Positions 32,724-41,350 of a stretch of DNA of 64,000 nucleotides are shown piece after piece. The notes under the pieces were generated by a model. It did not search any database and was not told where the DNA came from. It worked only from the letters and a program-made list of their open reading frames with translations. The translations under genes were made by a program, and so were the position numbers. Source of the DNA: Gammaproteobacteria bacterium (GTDB lineage: Bacteria > Pseudomonadota > Gammaproteobacteria > Pseudomonadales > Azotimanducaceae); assembly GCA_009846005.1 (NCBI GenBank), contig VXYL01000070.1, positions 134,947-198,946 on the forward strand. The letters run 5' to 3'. Positions within the stretch are counted from its first letter, which is position 1. The number at the start of each line of letters is the position of its first letter.

Positions 32724-34775
32724 ATGCACACGGGAAGTCCCCCCTTCGCCGCGACCGACGCGCTGAAGTCGGACATCCAAGCTGCCCAAGCAGGGGAACC
32801 GGAGGCCACGCGCAATCTCGTTCTCCGATTCCAGGATGTGGCCGCGGGCTATGCGTTTTCGTTGCTCGGCGACTATCACCTAGCCGAGGACGCGGCGCAG
32901 GAGTCGCTGGTGGCGATGGTCCGAAGCCTCGGGCAGCTGCGGGAACCGGCGGCCTTCGTCGGTTGGCTGCGCACCATCGTGTTCAAGCACTGCGATCGCA
33001 TCCGGCGGCGACGACACCTCGAGCTTGTGTTTCCGGAGGCCGAAAGCCTGATCGACGACCGCGAAACGCCGGACGAGGCCAGGGCCGTCGACGAGATCGG
33101 CACCCGTGTCCGGCATGCCGTGGCAGCGCTGCCCGCGGCCCAACGCGAGGCGGTCACGCTGTACTACATGAGCGACATGTCGGGACCCGACGTCGCGGCG
33201 TTCCTCGGACTTCCGGTTACGACGATCAAGAAACGGCTGCACGACGCCAGATCGGCACTCAAGAGGAGAACGGAAAAGATGACCGAGGACTTCCTGCACG
33301 AGCATCGTCCTTCCCGAGACGACGCATTCAGCGAACGCGTGCTACGCCTGGCGGCACCCAACCGCACCAAAGACGGGGAAGCGATCTACAGCCTGTTCGA
33401 GGCCGAGGACCATCCGAGCCGAAGCGAGTGGCGGGCGGGGCGGCTGTCGGACAGTCACGCCGACTGGCGGGTGTCGCGCGCGGCGTTCGTTCGCGAAAAC
33501 GGAGCGGAGAGGCTGGTGGGGGCCGTGAACGCCTACGACCTTACGTTGCGCATCGGATCGGCGGATGTCCGGGCATGCGGCTTCAACGGCGACGTGCTGG
33601 ACCCCGACCTGGGAAACCGCGACGACGTCTTGGCGTCGGCGTACAGGGACGCGGCCCGCGCCATGCGCGAGGCTGGCTACGACATGGCGGTGACCTTCGA
33701 CGACGAAGCGTTCTGGCTGGACAACGGCTTCGCGCTCGGCTGGCGCGCCCTGGAGTGGCGCGTGGCGACCAGCGATCTGCCGAGCCGGCCGACTCCCCAT
33801 CTTGAGCGAGTCGAGGCCGCGCACCGGGATGACCTAGCGGCCGCGTTCAACGACAGCCACGCAACGCTCACCGGTACCGTGCGTCGTCCGACCTATCGTC
33901 GAAACAAGCACCCGGGCTTGTTCATCGCTCACGCTTGGAACGGGCAGGGAGACAAAGGCGGACCCGCCGACGGCTATGTCAGCGTGAGCCCAGATCGTCG
34001 ATTCACGTTGCCTATCGTCGACGTGTCTCGACTCGATGCCGGCGATCCAGATGCGCTGCTCGAAGCGCCCGACTGGCCGCACGATGTCCAGCTCGCCGAC
34101 CCGATGCTCGATGTCCTCGACGCCGGTCGCCGCTGGCGTCTTCGGTCGGACCCGACGCGCCTCGTCGTGATACGTCTGGGTAATGACCTCGAATGCGTCA
34201 TCGCCAGCGACGCTACCCTCTGGGTGGATGAAGTCGCTGGCGAAGCGGAAACCTGCCTCGCCGTGATCCGCGCCATCGCCGACGCCTGGGAGTGCGACGA
34301 GGTGCTGTTCGACCGGCTGCACTACAAGAGCCAGGTCGGCAAGAAGCTGCGTCAGATGGGCTCCTGCCGCCTGGCGACCGGGACGCGGCTCGGAAAGGCG
34401 CGGTGGTACGTGGTGCGGATCGTCGATCTGGCGTCGGTGCTCGGCAAGCTTGGCCCGATCTTGCACGCACGGTTAACGGCTTCGGCCCTAGCGGAGTGGC
34501 GCGGCTCACTGACCGTCGTCCTTCTGGACCAGGCAGCGACCGAACGCGTGACCATCGACTTCGGAGACGAGGGAGTAACGGTTGACGACGCACCCACGGT
34601 GCAATCGGACCATGCGATCGTTGGCGATCAAGCCATCGCCCAGCTATTGCTCGGCTGCGAAACCGCCGACGAGATCGTGGCCGTTAACGGCATCGACGTG
34701 CGCGGGGATGCAAGGCGTTTGCTATCCATCCTGTTCCCGGCGCAGTACCCGCAGATGGAGAACCAAGCGTTGTAG
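32724..34775 (+). CDS. ECF sigma factor fused to GNAT-like and SCP2/Eis-like domains
   Basis: A 683-aa protein. Residues about 15-95 are sigma-70 region 2 (AQAGEPEATRNLVLRFQDVAAGYAFSLLGDYHLAEDAAQESLVAMVRSL with the WLRTIVFKHCDRIRRRR end), and about 120-185 region 4 (LPAAQREAVTLYYMSDMSGPDVAAFLGLPVTTIKKRLHDARSALKRR). After about 205 an acetyltransferase-like part begins (VRENGAERLVGAVNAYDLTLRIGSADVRACGFNGDVLDP, then MREAGYDMAVTFDDEAFWLDNGFALGW), similar in order to Eis-type GNATs, and the last 100 aa resemble an SCP2-like lid (LTVVLLDQAATERVTIDFGDEGVTV to RRLLSILFPAQYP). No anti-sigma gene is adjacent; the fused domains may be a sensor. Confidence 0.82.
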   Translation: MHTGSPPFAATDALKSDIQAAQAGEPEATRNLVLRFQDVAAGYAFSLLGDYHLAEDAAQESLVAMVRSLGQLREPAAFVGWLRTIVFKHCDRIRRRRHLELVFPEAESLIDDRETPDEARAVDEIGTRVRHAVAALPAAQREAVTLYYMSDMSGPDVAAFLGLPVTTIKKRLHDARSALKRRTEKMTEDFLHEHRPSRDDAFSERVLRLAAPNRTKDGEAIYSLFEAEDHPSRSEWRAGRLSDSHADWRVSRAAFVRENGAERLVGAVNAYDLTLRIGSADVRACGFNGDVLDPDLGNRDDVLASAYRDAARAMREAGYDMAVTFDDEAFWLDNGFALGWRALEWRVATSDLPSRPTPHLERVEAAHRDDLAAAFNDSHATLTGTVRRPTYRRNKHPGLFIAHAWNGQGDKGGPADGYVSVSPDRRFTLPIVDVSRLDAGDPDALLEAPDWPHDVQLADPMLDVLDAGRRWRLRSDPTRLVVIRLGNDLECVIASDATLWVDEVAGEAETCLAVIRAIADAWECDEVLFDRLHYKSQVGKKLRQMGSCRLATGTRLGKARWYVVRIVDLASVLGKLGPILHARLTASALAEWRGSLTVVLLDQAATERVTIDFGDEGVTVDDAPTVQSDHAIVGDQAIAQLLLGCETADEIVAVNGIDVRGDARRLLSILFPAQYPQMENQAL

Positions 34776-34783
34776 CCCTCGCC

Positions 34784-34857
34784 GTAGGGGACGGGCTTGT
34801 CCCGTCCCGCGCCGAGCATCGTTGCATCCTGCGGGCGACCACAAGGGTCGCCCCTAC
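34784..34857. repeat. palindromic repeat doublet (inverted pair)
   Basis: Canonical doublet: plus type B at 34784-34808 and minus type A at 34833-34857 with a 24-nt spacer. It fills the gap between the sigma-fusion stop and the convergent aldolase stop, where both transcripts could form the hairpins. Confidence 0.85.
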
Positions 34858-34872
34858 GGGACGGTCGAATCC

Positions 34873-35625
34873 TCAGACGCCTTTCAACGCGTTCGCCTTG
34901 AAAGCGCTCGCACCGGCGGCCACCCAAGGTCCGGTCGACGTGAAGAAACACCTGACGCCGATCTCGGCGAAGTGCTGGACGTTGTCGTTCATGCACAGCG
35001 TACCGGCGGTCCGGCCGGCGGCGACGATGCGCCGCAGCGAGTCCTCGATCTTCTCCTGCACGTCGGGGTGACCGACATTGCCGATGTGGCCCATCGACGC
35101 CGCAAAGTCCGACGGCGCGACGAAAAACACGCCGATGCCGTCGACTTCTAGGATCTCGTCGAGGTTCCGCCACGCCTCGATGTCCTCGATGAGTGCGATC
35201 AGCAGGGTCCCGTCGTTGGCACGGGCGAGATAGTCCCCGACGCCGTAGCCTTGACGGCTCGTGAACAGACCGCGCTTGCCTAGCGGCGGAAACTTGCCGC
35301 CCGCAACGACGTTCTCGGCATCGGCGCGGGTGTCGACATGGGGAACGACGATGCCCTGCGCCCCTCGATCCAAAGTGCGGTAGACGAGGGCCTGGTCGTT
35401 GCGGTTGACGCGGACCAGCGAGGTCATTCCCCAGATGTCGCAGGCCCGCGTGAGGTTGCCGAGATCGGCGGCGTCGACGCCACCGTGCTCGCCTTCGAGC
35501 CAGATGCCATCGAAACCGACGGGACCTAGGGCGTCGATATCGTCCGCATGGGTGACGCCGCCAACGATGAACGCGGGTTCACCGGCTTCGAGTTTGCGGC
35601 GGACCCGGTTGGGGCGTAGTTCCAT
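34873..35625 (-). CDS. HpcH/HpaI family aldolase
   Basis: Class II, metal-dependent pyruvate aldolase family protein of 250 aa, related to 2-keto-3-deoxy-L-rhamnonate and 4-hydroxy-2-oxo-heptanedioate aldolases. Seen: FDGIWLEGEHGGVDAADL (conserved Glu), TSLVRVNRNDQALVYRTLDRGAQGIVVPHVDT (substrate Arg), LIALIEDIEAWRNLDEIL and a metal-site Asp in FFVAPSDFAASMG. It cleaves or forms pyruvate-derived 4-hydroxy-2-oxo acids; the natural substrate is not obvious. Single gene, convergent with the sigma fusion. Confidence 0.88.
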   Translation of the reverse strand: MELRPNRVRRKLEAGEPAFIVGGVTHADDIDALGPVGFDGIWLEGEHGGVDAADLGNLTRACDIWGMTSLVRVNRNDQALVYRTLDRGAQGIVVPHVDTRADAENVVAGGKFPPLGKRGLFTSRQGYGVGDYLARANDGTLLIALIEDIEAWRNLDEILEVDGIGVFFVAPSDFAASMGHIGNVGHPDVQEKIEDSLRRIVAAGRTAGTLCMNDNVQHFAEIGVRCFFTSTGPWVAAGASAFKANALKGV

Positions 35626-35663
35626 GGGATTCCTTTTGTCGTAGACGGCTCGGGGACGTCAGG

Positions 35664-36764
35664 CTACCACTTGATCCAGCGACCGTGGGCGTTGCGAAGT
35701 ACGGACAGCAACTGGGTTGAACGGCCGCCTTCCAGGCGGGTGACCACAAGGGTCTCGCCCTCCGACGAGACGTGGAACAACGGACGCGATTGGGCTGCCG
35801 CGCGCAGCAGCCCTGCGAAGGACTCCCGCGCCTGCACGGAAAACTGGTTCAGGGCGTGGCAATGGAACAAGCAAAGCGCGGCATCGGCGGGGGCCTCGGC
35901 GACGAGGTCCGGCAGCCACTCGAGCGCATCCCCCGCCTCCACGCGCGGCGGTTGCTTGAGCCACACCTCCCGCGCGCTCGCGAGCAGTGCGGCTCGATCG
36001 GCATGCTCGGGCCAGATCAATGCTTCGAGCCATCGGTATTGCTCGTCGTCAACGAGATCGATCGGATTGAGATCCACGCCGACGGCAAAGGACACGTCGG
36101 GAAAGCTCGACGGCAACGGCGGCATCTCGCCCCGGCTTTCGCACGCGATACGCACGGGGGATCGACCGGAACCGAAGGCGGCGCCGTTGGAATAGCGGTA
36201 GTCGAACCGGTTCCACAGCAGGTTGAGTCCCGCCCCGGCACCGATGTCGATCAGGGCGAGATTCCGACCCGTCTCCCGGGCGATGACGCAGAACGCCGGC
36301 ATTAGGTGCGAACAGCGGCCCACCTCGTTGGTCTGCACGTTCCGCGCTCGAACGAGTTCCGCGATCCGGTGCGCGTGTCGCCGGCAGAACGCGTCGAACT
36401 CGTGGACCAAGTCCGCAGCGGGTGCTGCACCCTCGGCTACGCGTCGGTAATGATGCCCAAGCGGCGTATCCGGCGTGTCGGCGGCAACGTGCTTGACGGC
36501 GGCAAACAGCAAATTCGGGATCGGTTGCCCGGGTTGACATTCGCGGGCCAGGGCGAGCAAAGGCTCGCGAACGGCGACGTGTCGGGAGATCACGGCGTAC
36601 GTCGGCGAATTGACGCTCATGCCGGAACCCCCCGGCGCACATTCGAGGTCGGCAAACGCGATGAACCGCGCCGCCAGCGCGGAGTCCGTGCGCCGTTGCC
36701 GGTTCAGGTCGACGTGACCGCGGCCCGGGATCCCGGCGTCCGTCGCGGCACTCGCGTTCGTCAA
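35664..36764 (-). CDS. DUF2332 family protein
   Basis: A 366-aa protein of unknown function. TTG 36764 is chosen as start because it overlaps the carboxylase stop in a TTGA tetranucleotide and because the family's N-terminal helix (ALAARFIAFADLECAPGGS) lies upstream of the first ATG. DUF2332 features are HLMPAFCVIA, NLALIDIGAGAGLNLLWNRFDYRY, VGVDLNPIDLVDDEQYRWLEALIWPEH and ALCLFHCHALNQFS; the IGAGAGLNL stretch resembles a methyltransferase-type nucleotide site. Translationally coupled to an acyl-CoA carboxylase beta subunit, so possibly involved in its pathway. Confidence 0.8.
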   Translation of the reverse strand: MTNASAATDAGIPGRGHVDLNRQRRTDSALAARFIAFADLECAPGGSGMSVNSPTYAVISRHVAVREPLLALARECQPGQPIPNLLFAAVKHVAADTPDTPLGHHYRRVAEGAAPAADLVHEFDAFCRRHAHRIAELVRARNVQTNEVGRCSHLMPAFCVIARETGRNLALIDIGAGAGLNLLWNRFDYRYSNGAAFGSGRSPVRIACESRGEMPPLPSSFPDVSFAVGVDLNPIDLVDDEQYRWLEALIWPEHADRAALLASAREVWLKQPPRVEAGDALEWLPDLVAEAPADAALCLFHCHALNQFSVQARESFAGLLRAAAQSRPLFHVSSEGETLVVTRLEGGRSTQLLSVLRNAHGRWIKW

Positions 36765-38311
36765 GGCATGTACGGCGTCGGACTCGGGCCCAACTGCGTC
36801 TCGAGCATGGGCTGGGCCATCTGCACGAACTCCGAGACCATCGGCCTGCTTTCCCGCGGATCGATGATTTCCTCGATGTTGAACGCTTCCGCCGTGCGGA
36901 AGGGGGACGACAGCGCCTCGAGCTTCGCCTCGATCTCGGCCTGCTTGGCCTCCGGATCGTCGGATTCGGCGATAACCCGGCGATAGGCCGCCGAGACGCC
37001 GCCCGAGATGTGCATCGAGCCCCAGTGGCCGGAGGGCCAGGCGACGCGTTTGAACATGCCGCTCGGGCGGTCGTGGCACTGCCCGGCAACACCGTACAAC
37101 TGGCGGATGATGATGGTGATCCAAGGCATTCGCGTGCGCAGTGTCGCGCACAGCATCTTGGCACCGGCGCGCACGATGCCCTGGCGCTGCTGTTCCGGGC
37201 CCACCATGAAACCCGGCTCGTCCGCGAAGTAGATCATCGGCAGGTGGAAGGTGTCGCAAAGCTGCAGGAAGCGGATGACCTTGACGCCTGCGGACACATC
37301 CATGGAGCCGCCGATCCGTTTCGGATTGTTGATCATCACGCCGACCGGGTAGCCGTCGACGCGGGCCAGGCCGACGATGCGCGAGCGACCGTAGAACGGC
37401 GTGATCTCGAAGAACGACTCCTTATCGACCACGGCATCGATGATCTTGTAGGCGTCGTAGATGCGGCGCTTTTCCCGCGGAACGGCCGACAGCAGGTACT
37501 CGTCCCGGCGATTCGGATCGTCCCCGGTATCGACTCGGGGCGGCATTTGCCAGACGTTGTCCGGCAGGTAGCTCAAGAAACGCTTCACCATGTCGAAGGC
37601 TTCGGCCTCGGTATCGGCGAGGTTGTCGATCACCCCGCTGCCGTAGACCTGTGTGCGTTCGTCGCCCAAGTCCTCCTTGCTGATGTCGATGCCGAGCGCC
37701 GCCTTGACCACCGGTGGACCCCCCGGAAAGACCTGGCTGGTGCCCTTGACCATGACGTTGAAGTGGGCGAGGCAGGCGTCGACGGCTGGCAGCCCCGCAA
37801 CGGAACCGAGTACCGCCGCCACGACCGGCACCTGGCAGAGCAGGTTCTCGACCCCGGGTGTCACGGGATTGGTAGGGATGTAGGTGCGCCCGATCTGCTC
37901 GAAGGTCTTGACGCTGCCGCCCGTGGCGTCGAGCAGTCGGATGAACGGCAGCTTCCAATCCAACGCCATCTTCTGGGCATGGCCGCCCTTGTTGCCGATG
38001 CCGCCGTCCGATGCGCCGCCGCGAACTGTGAAGTCACCCGCCGTCAGCACCGCTTTGCGGCCGTTCAGGTCGCCGAGGCCGATGATCATGTTGGAGGGGC
38101 GAACATGGACGAGTTTGTCGTTCTCGTAGGTTGCCGCTCCGGCGAATTGCCCGATCTCCTGGAACGATCCTCCGTCGGTTATGAGATCGATGCGCTCCCG
38201 AACCGTCAGCTTGCCGCGCCGGCGCTGCTCGGCGATGCCGGCGTCGCCGCCCATCTCCTCGGCGAACGCCCGCCGGCGTTTCATTTCCTCGATCTCCGGC
38301 TGCCAGACCAT
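36761..38311 (-). CDS. acyl-CoA carboxylase beta subunit (carboxyltransferase)
   Basis: Carboxyltransferase of the PccB/MccB/AccD-like family, 516 aa from ATG 38311 (MVWQPEIEEMKRRR). It transfers carboxyl from carboxybiotin to an acyl-CoA. Seen: GKLTVRERIDLITDGGSFQEIGQFAG, the N-terminal crotonase half with GDFTVRGGASDGGIGNKGGHAQKMAL, FVTGTSQVFPGGPPVVKAALG-like segment (VMVKGTSQVFPGGPP), and the C-terminal half with IIRQLYGVAGQCHDRPSGMFKRVAWPSGHWGSMHISGGV. No alpha/biotin-carrier subunit lies in the window, so a partner must be elsewhere or the enzyme acts differently. Confidence 0.88.
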   Translation of the reverse strand: MVWQPEIEEMKRRRAFAEEMGGDAGIAEQRRRGKLTVRERIDLITDGGSFQEIGQFAGAATYENDKLVHVRPSNMIIGLGDLNGRKAVLTAGDFTVRGGASDGGIGNKGGHAQKMALDWKLPFIRLLDATGGSVKTFEQIGRTYIPTNPVTPGVENLLCQVPVVAAVLGSVAGLPAVDACLAHFNVMVKGTSQVFPGGPPVVKAALGIDISKEDLGDERTQVYGSGVIDNLADTEAEAFDMVKRFLSYLPDNVWQMPPRVDTGDDPNRRDEYLLSAVPREKRRIYDAYKIIDAVVDKESFFEITPFYGRSRIVGLARVDGYPVGVMINNPKRIGGSMDVSAGVKVIRFLQLCDTFHLPMIYFADEPGFMVGPEQQRQGIVRAGAKMLCATLRTRMPWITIIIRQLYGVAGQCHDRPSGMFKRVAWPSGHWGSMHISGGVSAAYRRVIAESDDPEAKQAEIEAKLEALSSPFRTAEAFNIEEIIDPRESRPMVSEFVQMAQPMLETQLGPSPTPYMP

Positions 38312-38388
38312 CACTCGTCCTCCCCAAACCAAGACCGCGCACTTTAACGCATGGAACAAAGACCTCGCGCCACACTGCCGGTCACAAT

Positions 38389-38465
38389 TGGATGGAAACG
38401 GATGGACAAACGGATGGATTGGGCGCATGCTCTAATGGATGGAAACGGATGACCAAATGGATGGG
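38389..38465 (+). repeat. direct repeats around the fic start codon
   Basis: Two near-identical stretches of about 30 nt, TGGATGGAAACGGATG... starting at 38390 and again at 38437, 47 bp apart; each contains ATGGAAACGGATG. The second copy carries the fic start ATG at 38439, the first is out of frame with it. They could be a small duplication or a repeated operator for the Fic locus. Confidence 0.7.
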
Positions 38466-39515
38466 CGGTTTCGACCATCCGAACCTCGCCTTGACAACGA
38501 GCTGCTCCGACTCGTCGCCGAGATCGACGAATTCAAAGGCGCGTGGCAGGCGATCGGACGTCTCGCGCCGGATCGGCTGGCCGGCCTTCGCCGCGTCGCC
38601 ACGATTGAGAGTGTCGGTTCGTCCACCCGTATCGAAGGCGCGACGCTTGGCGACGGGGAAGTCGAGCGTTTGCTCGCCAACATCGAGGCCCGGTCCTTCG
38701 CGACCCGGGACGAACAGGAGGTCGTGGGCTACGCGGATGCCATGCAGACGGTTTTCGCCAATTGGGAATCCATCGAGCTAACGGAAAACCACATCAAGCA
38801 AGTCCATCTCGAACTGCTGCGCTACTCCACGAAGGACGAGCGCCATCGCGGCGAATACAAGACGCACCCCAACCATGTCGAAGCATTCGACGCGGACGGA
38901 AGGAGTCTAGGTGTCGTGTTCGAGACGGCGACACCATTCGAAACCCCCATGCGGATGGCCGACCTCGTTGGCTGGGCGCGCCAGAAACTCGACCGGCAGG
39001 ATCTTCACCCGCTACTAGCGATCGGGGTGTTCGTTGCCACCTTGCTCGCCATCCATCCTTTCCAGGACGGCAACGGGCGGCTGTCCCGGATCCTCACAAC
39101 CCTGCTATTGCTCCGCAGCGGCTATGCATACGTGCCCTACAGTTCGCTGGAGAGCGTGATTGAACGGAACAAGGACGGCTACTACCTCGCTCTCCGCCAG
39201 ACCCAACGCTCGCTTGGAACCGCCACACCGGACTGGCAACCCTGGCTTTCGTGTTTCCTGACGGCATTGCAGCAGCAAAAGGACCTCCTAAGTCGGAAGA
39301 TCGATCGCGAGCGGCTTCTCCTAGGCAATCTTCCCGACCTTTCCGCCCGGATCCTCGAGATAGCCCGAGAACGCGGCCGAGTCACTGTCGCCGATGCCGC
39401 CAAGGCCACCGGCACAAGTCGCAATACTGTCAAGGACCACGTCCGAGGCCTCATGACGGCGGGCCACCTCACAAGGCACGGGGCCGGGCGGGGAACGTGG
39501 TATGCGCCAGGCTGA
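38439..39515 (+). CDS. Fic family protein
   Basis: Probable AMP-transferase (adenylylating toxin/regulator) of 358 aa. The Fic core HPFQDGNGRLSRIL near residue 205 has the catalytic His and the GNGR loop. An inhibitory helix motif SSTRIEG is present near residue 60, N-terminal to the core, as in self-inhibited (class II) Fic proteins. The C-terminus has an HTH (RVTVADAAKATGTSRNTVKDHVRGLMTAGHL), typical of chromosomal Fic-wHTH proteins. It starts inside a pair of direct repeats and is followed by a RelE-like toxin and Xre antitoxin, a local cluster of toxin-like genes. Confidence 0.92.
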   Translation: METDDQMDGRFRPSEPRLDNELLRLVAEIDEFKGAWQAIGRLAPDRLAGLRRVATIESVGSSTRIEGATLGDGEVERLLANIEARSFATRDEQEVVGYADAMQTVFANWESIELTENHIKQVHLELLRYSTKDERHRGEYKTHPNHVEAFDADGRSLGVVFETATPFETPMRMADLVGWARQKLDRQDLHPLLAIGVFVATLLAIHPFQDGNGRLSRILTTLLLLRSGYAYVPYSSLESVIERNKDGYYLALRQTQRSLGTATPDWQPWLSCFLTALQQQKDLLSRKIDRERLLLGNLPDLSARILEIARERGRVTVADAAKATGTSRNTVKDHVRGLMTAGHLTRHGAGRGTWYAPG

Positions 39516-39595
39516 CCGTCTTGCGGAATCCCGTAGCATCGCACCCGACGGGCTTCTTCTTTACGGTACGCGGCTAGCGTATAGTTTTCCGATTC

Positions 39596-39916
39596 GTGCT
39601 GTTCATCGAGACATCGACATTCACGAGGTTGCTGCCAGAACATCTCGACGACGACGGCTACGCCGCCTTGCAAGCGTTCCTGAGCGTTCACCCGGAGGCA
39701 GGCGACGTGATCCGCGGCACCGGCGGGGTCCGCAAGATCCGCTGGACGATGCCGAGTCGCGGGAAACGCGGCGGCAGCCGAGTCATCTACTACTGGCTGG
39801 CGAAGGAAGACCACATCTACCTGCTCACCCTGTACGCCAAGGGTGCCAAGGCAGACCTGACATCAACCGAGCGCGAGGCGTGGCGCAAAGCCGTCACGGC
39901 AATCGACAATGACTGA
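39596..39916 (+). CDS. RelE/HigB-like toxin
   Basis: A 106-aa RelE-superfamily protein starting at GTG 39596. It has the RelE fold order: N-terminal ETSTFTRLLPEHLDDDGYAALQAFLSVHPEAGDVIRGTGGVRKIRW, then a basic MPSRGKRGGSRVIYYWL strand typical of RelE/HigB mRNA-interferase cores, then KEDHIYLLTLYAKGAKADLTSTER. It overlaps the antitoxin start by 8 bp, the usual toxin-first arrangement of HigBA-type systems. Confidence 0.85.
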   Translation: MLFIETSTFTRLLPEHLDDDGYAALQAFLSVHPEAGDVIRGTGGVRKIRWTMPSRGKRGGSRVIYYWLAKEDHIYLLTLYAKGAKADLTSTEREAWRKAVTAIDND

Positions 39917-40223
39917 ACGCAACATCGCCGCCGAAGTTCTGGACGGTCTACACGAGATCCACGAGCACCGTGCCGGCAGGCGTACGCTTAGGACCGTCCA
40001 CGTCGAAGCGCGGCCCCTTCCCACACTCACCCCGGAGGCGATCCGCGACATCCGCAACCACCTCGACGTCTCTAGGGCAGTCTTTGCGCACATGATCCGG
40101 GTTCCCGTCCGAACCGTGGAGCGTTGGGAACAAGGCAGATCAAGCCCTCCCGAATCGATCGCAGCCTTGATTCTCATGGCGCAGAAGTACCCAGACACGT
40201 TCGAGCGCTTGGCCGCCTTGTAG
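39909..40223 (+). CDS. Xre-family antitoxin (HigA/NadS-like)
   Basis: A 104-aa HTH protein that pairs with the upstream RelE-like toxin. The helix-turn-helix lies at about residues 45-85: TPEAIRDIRNHLDVSRAVFAHMIRVPVRTVERWEQGRSSPPESIAAL, the NadS-type arrangement in which the HTH doubles as operator-binding autorepressor. Start overlaps the toxin stop (ATGACTGA region), supporting translational coupling. Confidence 0.85.
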   Translation: MTERNIAAEVLDGLHEIHEHRAGRRTLRTVHVEARPLPTLTPEAIRDIRNHLDVSRAVFAHMIRVPVRTVERWEQGRSSPPESIAALILMAQKYPDTFERLAAL

Positions 40224-40249
40224 CTACCTTTTGCGCTCGGGGTAGGACC

Positions 40250-41083
40250 GTGGGCTACGATCCGACATTCCCGCGGAAACACTACGATCGTGTGGCCGAC
40301 AAGGAGTGGACCCGCCTGTCACGCAACCGGCGGGGCGAGCTCAACTATCTCGTGCACATGGACGTGCTGCGGAAGCACATCACCGCCGACATGGATGTAC
40401 TGGAGATCGGGGCCGGGGCCGGCATCTACACCAAGGAACTGGTCCACATGGCGCGGCGGCTCGTTGTATCGGATCTCTCCGAGGTGCAACTCGCCCTAAA
40501 CCAAGACCATATGCGCGATCTCGGCGTTCTCGACCAGGTGGACGAATACCGGGTCTTGGATCTTGCGGACTTGAGCGCACTCGACGCGGCATCGTTCGAC
40601 GCCGTGGTGTCCGTGGGCGGTCCCTCGAGTTACCTGCTCGACAAGGAGTCTGCCGGTGTGCGCCAAATCCTGCGGGTCTTGAAACCTGGCGGCATCGCGG
40701 TGGTCGGCGTCATGTCGCTGATCAATACCCTGGTGCTTTTCATGGGCATGCTACCCGCGGAGAAGGCAGCCAATGGGATCGACAACCTGCGCTGGATGCT
40801 CGAGACCGGATTCCAGGACCGGGAACATAGCCATCAGACCGAACACTACTGCCACATGATGACGAGTGCGGATGTGGACGCCCTCCTGGCGAACGAGGAA
40901 GTCGACGTCGTGGAGAAGCGTGCCGCAGGCGTGTTGGGCATGGCGGGAGAAGACGCGCTCAACGCAGTCCGCGAGGACGAAGAACTGTGGGCGCTCGTCG
41001 TCGAGAGGGAACTCGCTTGGTCGAAACTGCCGGGCACTCTGGACCTCGGGGACAACATCGTCTATGTGATTCGCAAACGCTGA
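40250..41083 (+). CDS. class I SAM-dependent methyltransferase
   Basis: A 277-aa methyltransferase from GTG 40250, preceded by GGGGTAGGA. SAM-binding motif I is VLEIGAGAGIYTKEL near residue 50, motif II acidic loop LVVSDLSEVQLALNQ, and post-I YRVLDLADLSALDAASFDAVVSVGGPSSYL with ILRVLKPGGIAVVGVMS. Substrate unknown; the C-terminal domain (LRWMLETGFQDREHSHQTEHYCHM) may select it. It follows the antitoxin with a 26-bp gap but the SD suggests separate translation. Confidence 0.85.
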   Translation: MGYDPTFPRKHYDRVADKEWTRLSRNRRGELNYLVHMDVLRKHITADMDVLEIGAGAGIYTKELVHMARRLVVSDLSEVQLALNQDHMRDLGVLDQVDEYRVLDLADLSALDAASFDAVVSVGGPSSYLLDKESAGVRQILRVLKPGGIAVVGVMSLINTLVLFMGMLPAEKAANGIDNLRWMLETGFQDREHSHQTEHYCHMMTSADVDALLANEEVDVVEKRAAGVLGMAGEDALNAVREDEELWALVVERELAWSKLPGTLDLGDNIVYVIRKR

Positions 41084-41346
41084 CTCGGTTGTGCTCACCG
41101 CGCACAGGCTGCGCAAGGACGGTTGGGAGAGGCCGTGAGCTGGAACGGAAACACGGCATGTCGGTCGTGGGACCGGGCATGGTGGACCTGCGCGACCCGT
41201 TGAAGGTGATGGACCGGGTGCAATTCGGGTACGACGTCACCGGTCCCGACATGCCGGCCATCGGCTAAGGGTGGCGTAGGGGACAGGCTTGTCCCGTCCC
41301 GCCAGACCTTGGCTCACGCCGGCACGGGCGATGACAAGCATCGCCC
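41084..41346. other. intergenic with short ORF remnant and repeat doublet
   Basis: A short open stretch, MSVVGPGMVDLRDPLKVMDR and on to YDVTGPDMPAIG ending at 41268, may be the fossil C-terminus of a lost gene (no start or RBS). The palindromic doublet follows. No other gene is seen. Confidence 0.35.
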
Positions 41347-41350
41347 CTAC
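41276..41350. repeat. palindromic repeat doublet (inverted pair)
   Basis: Plus copy at 41276-41300 (GTAGGGGACAGG, CTTGT, CCCGTCCC, one stem mismatch) and a minus copy at 41326-41350 (GGGCGATGACAAGCATCGCCCCTAC) with a 25-nt spacer. The minus copy overlaps the last codons of the CaiB-like gene by 4 bp. Confidence 0.8.

Noticed and set aside
41161-41268. Short ORF ending at 41268 (MSVVGPGMVDLRDPLK...)
   Set aside because: No start with RBS, 36 codons, no family; kept only as a possible remnant in the intergenic note.
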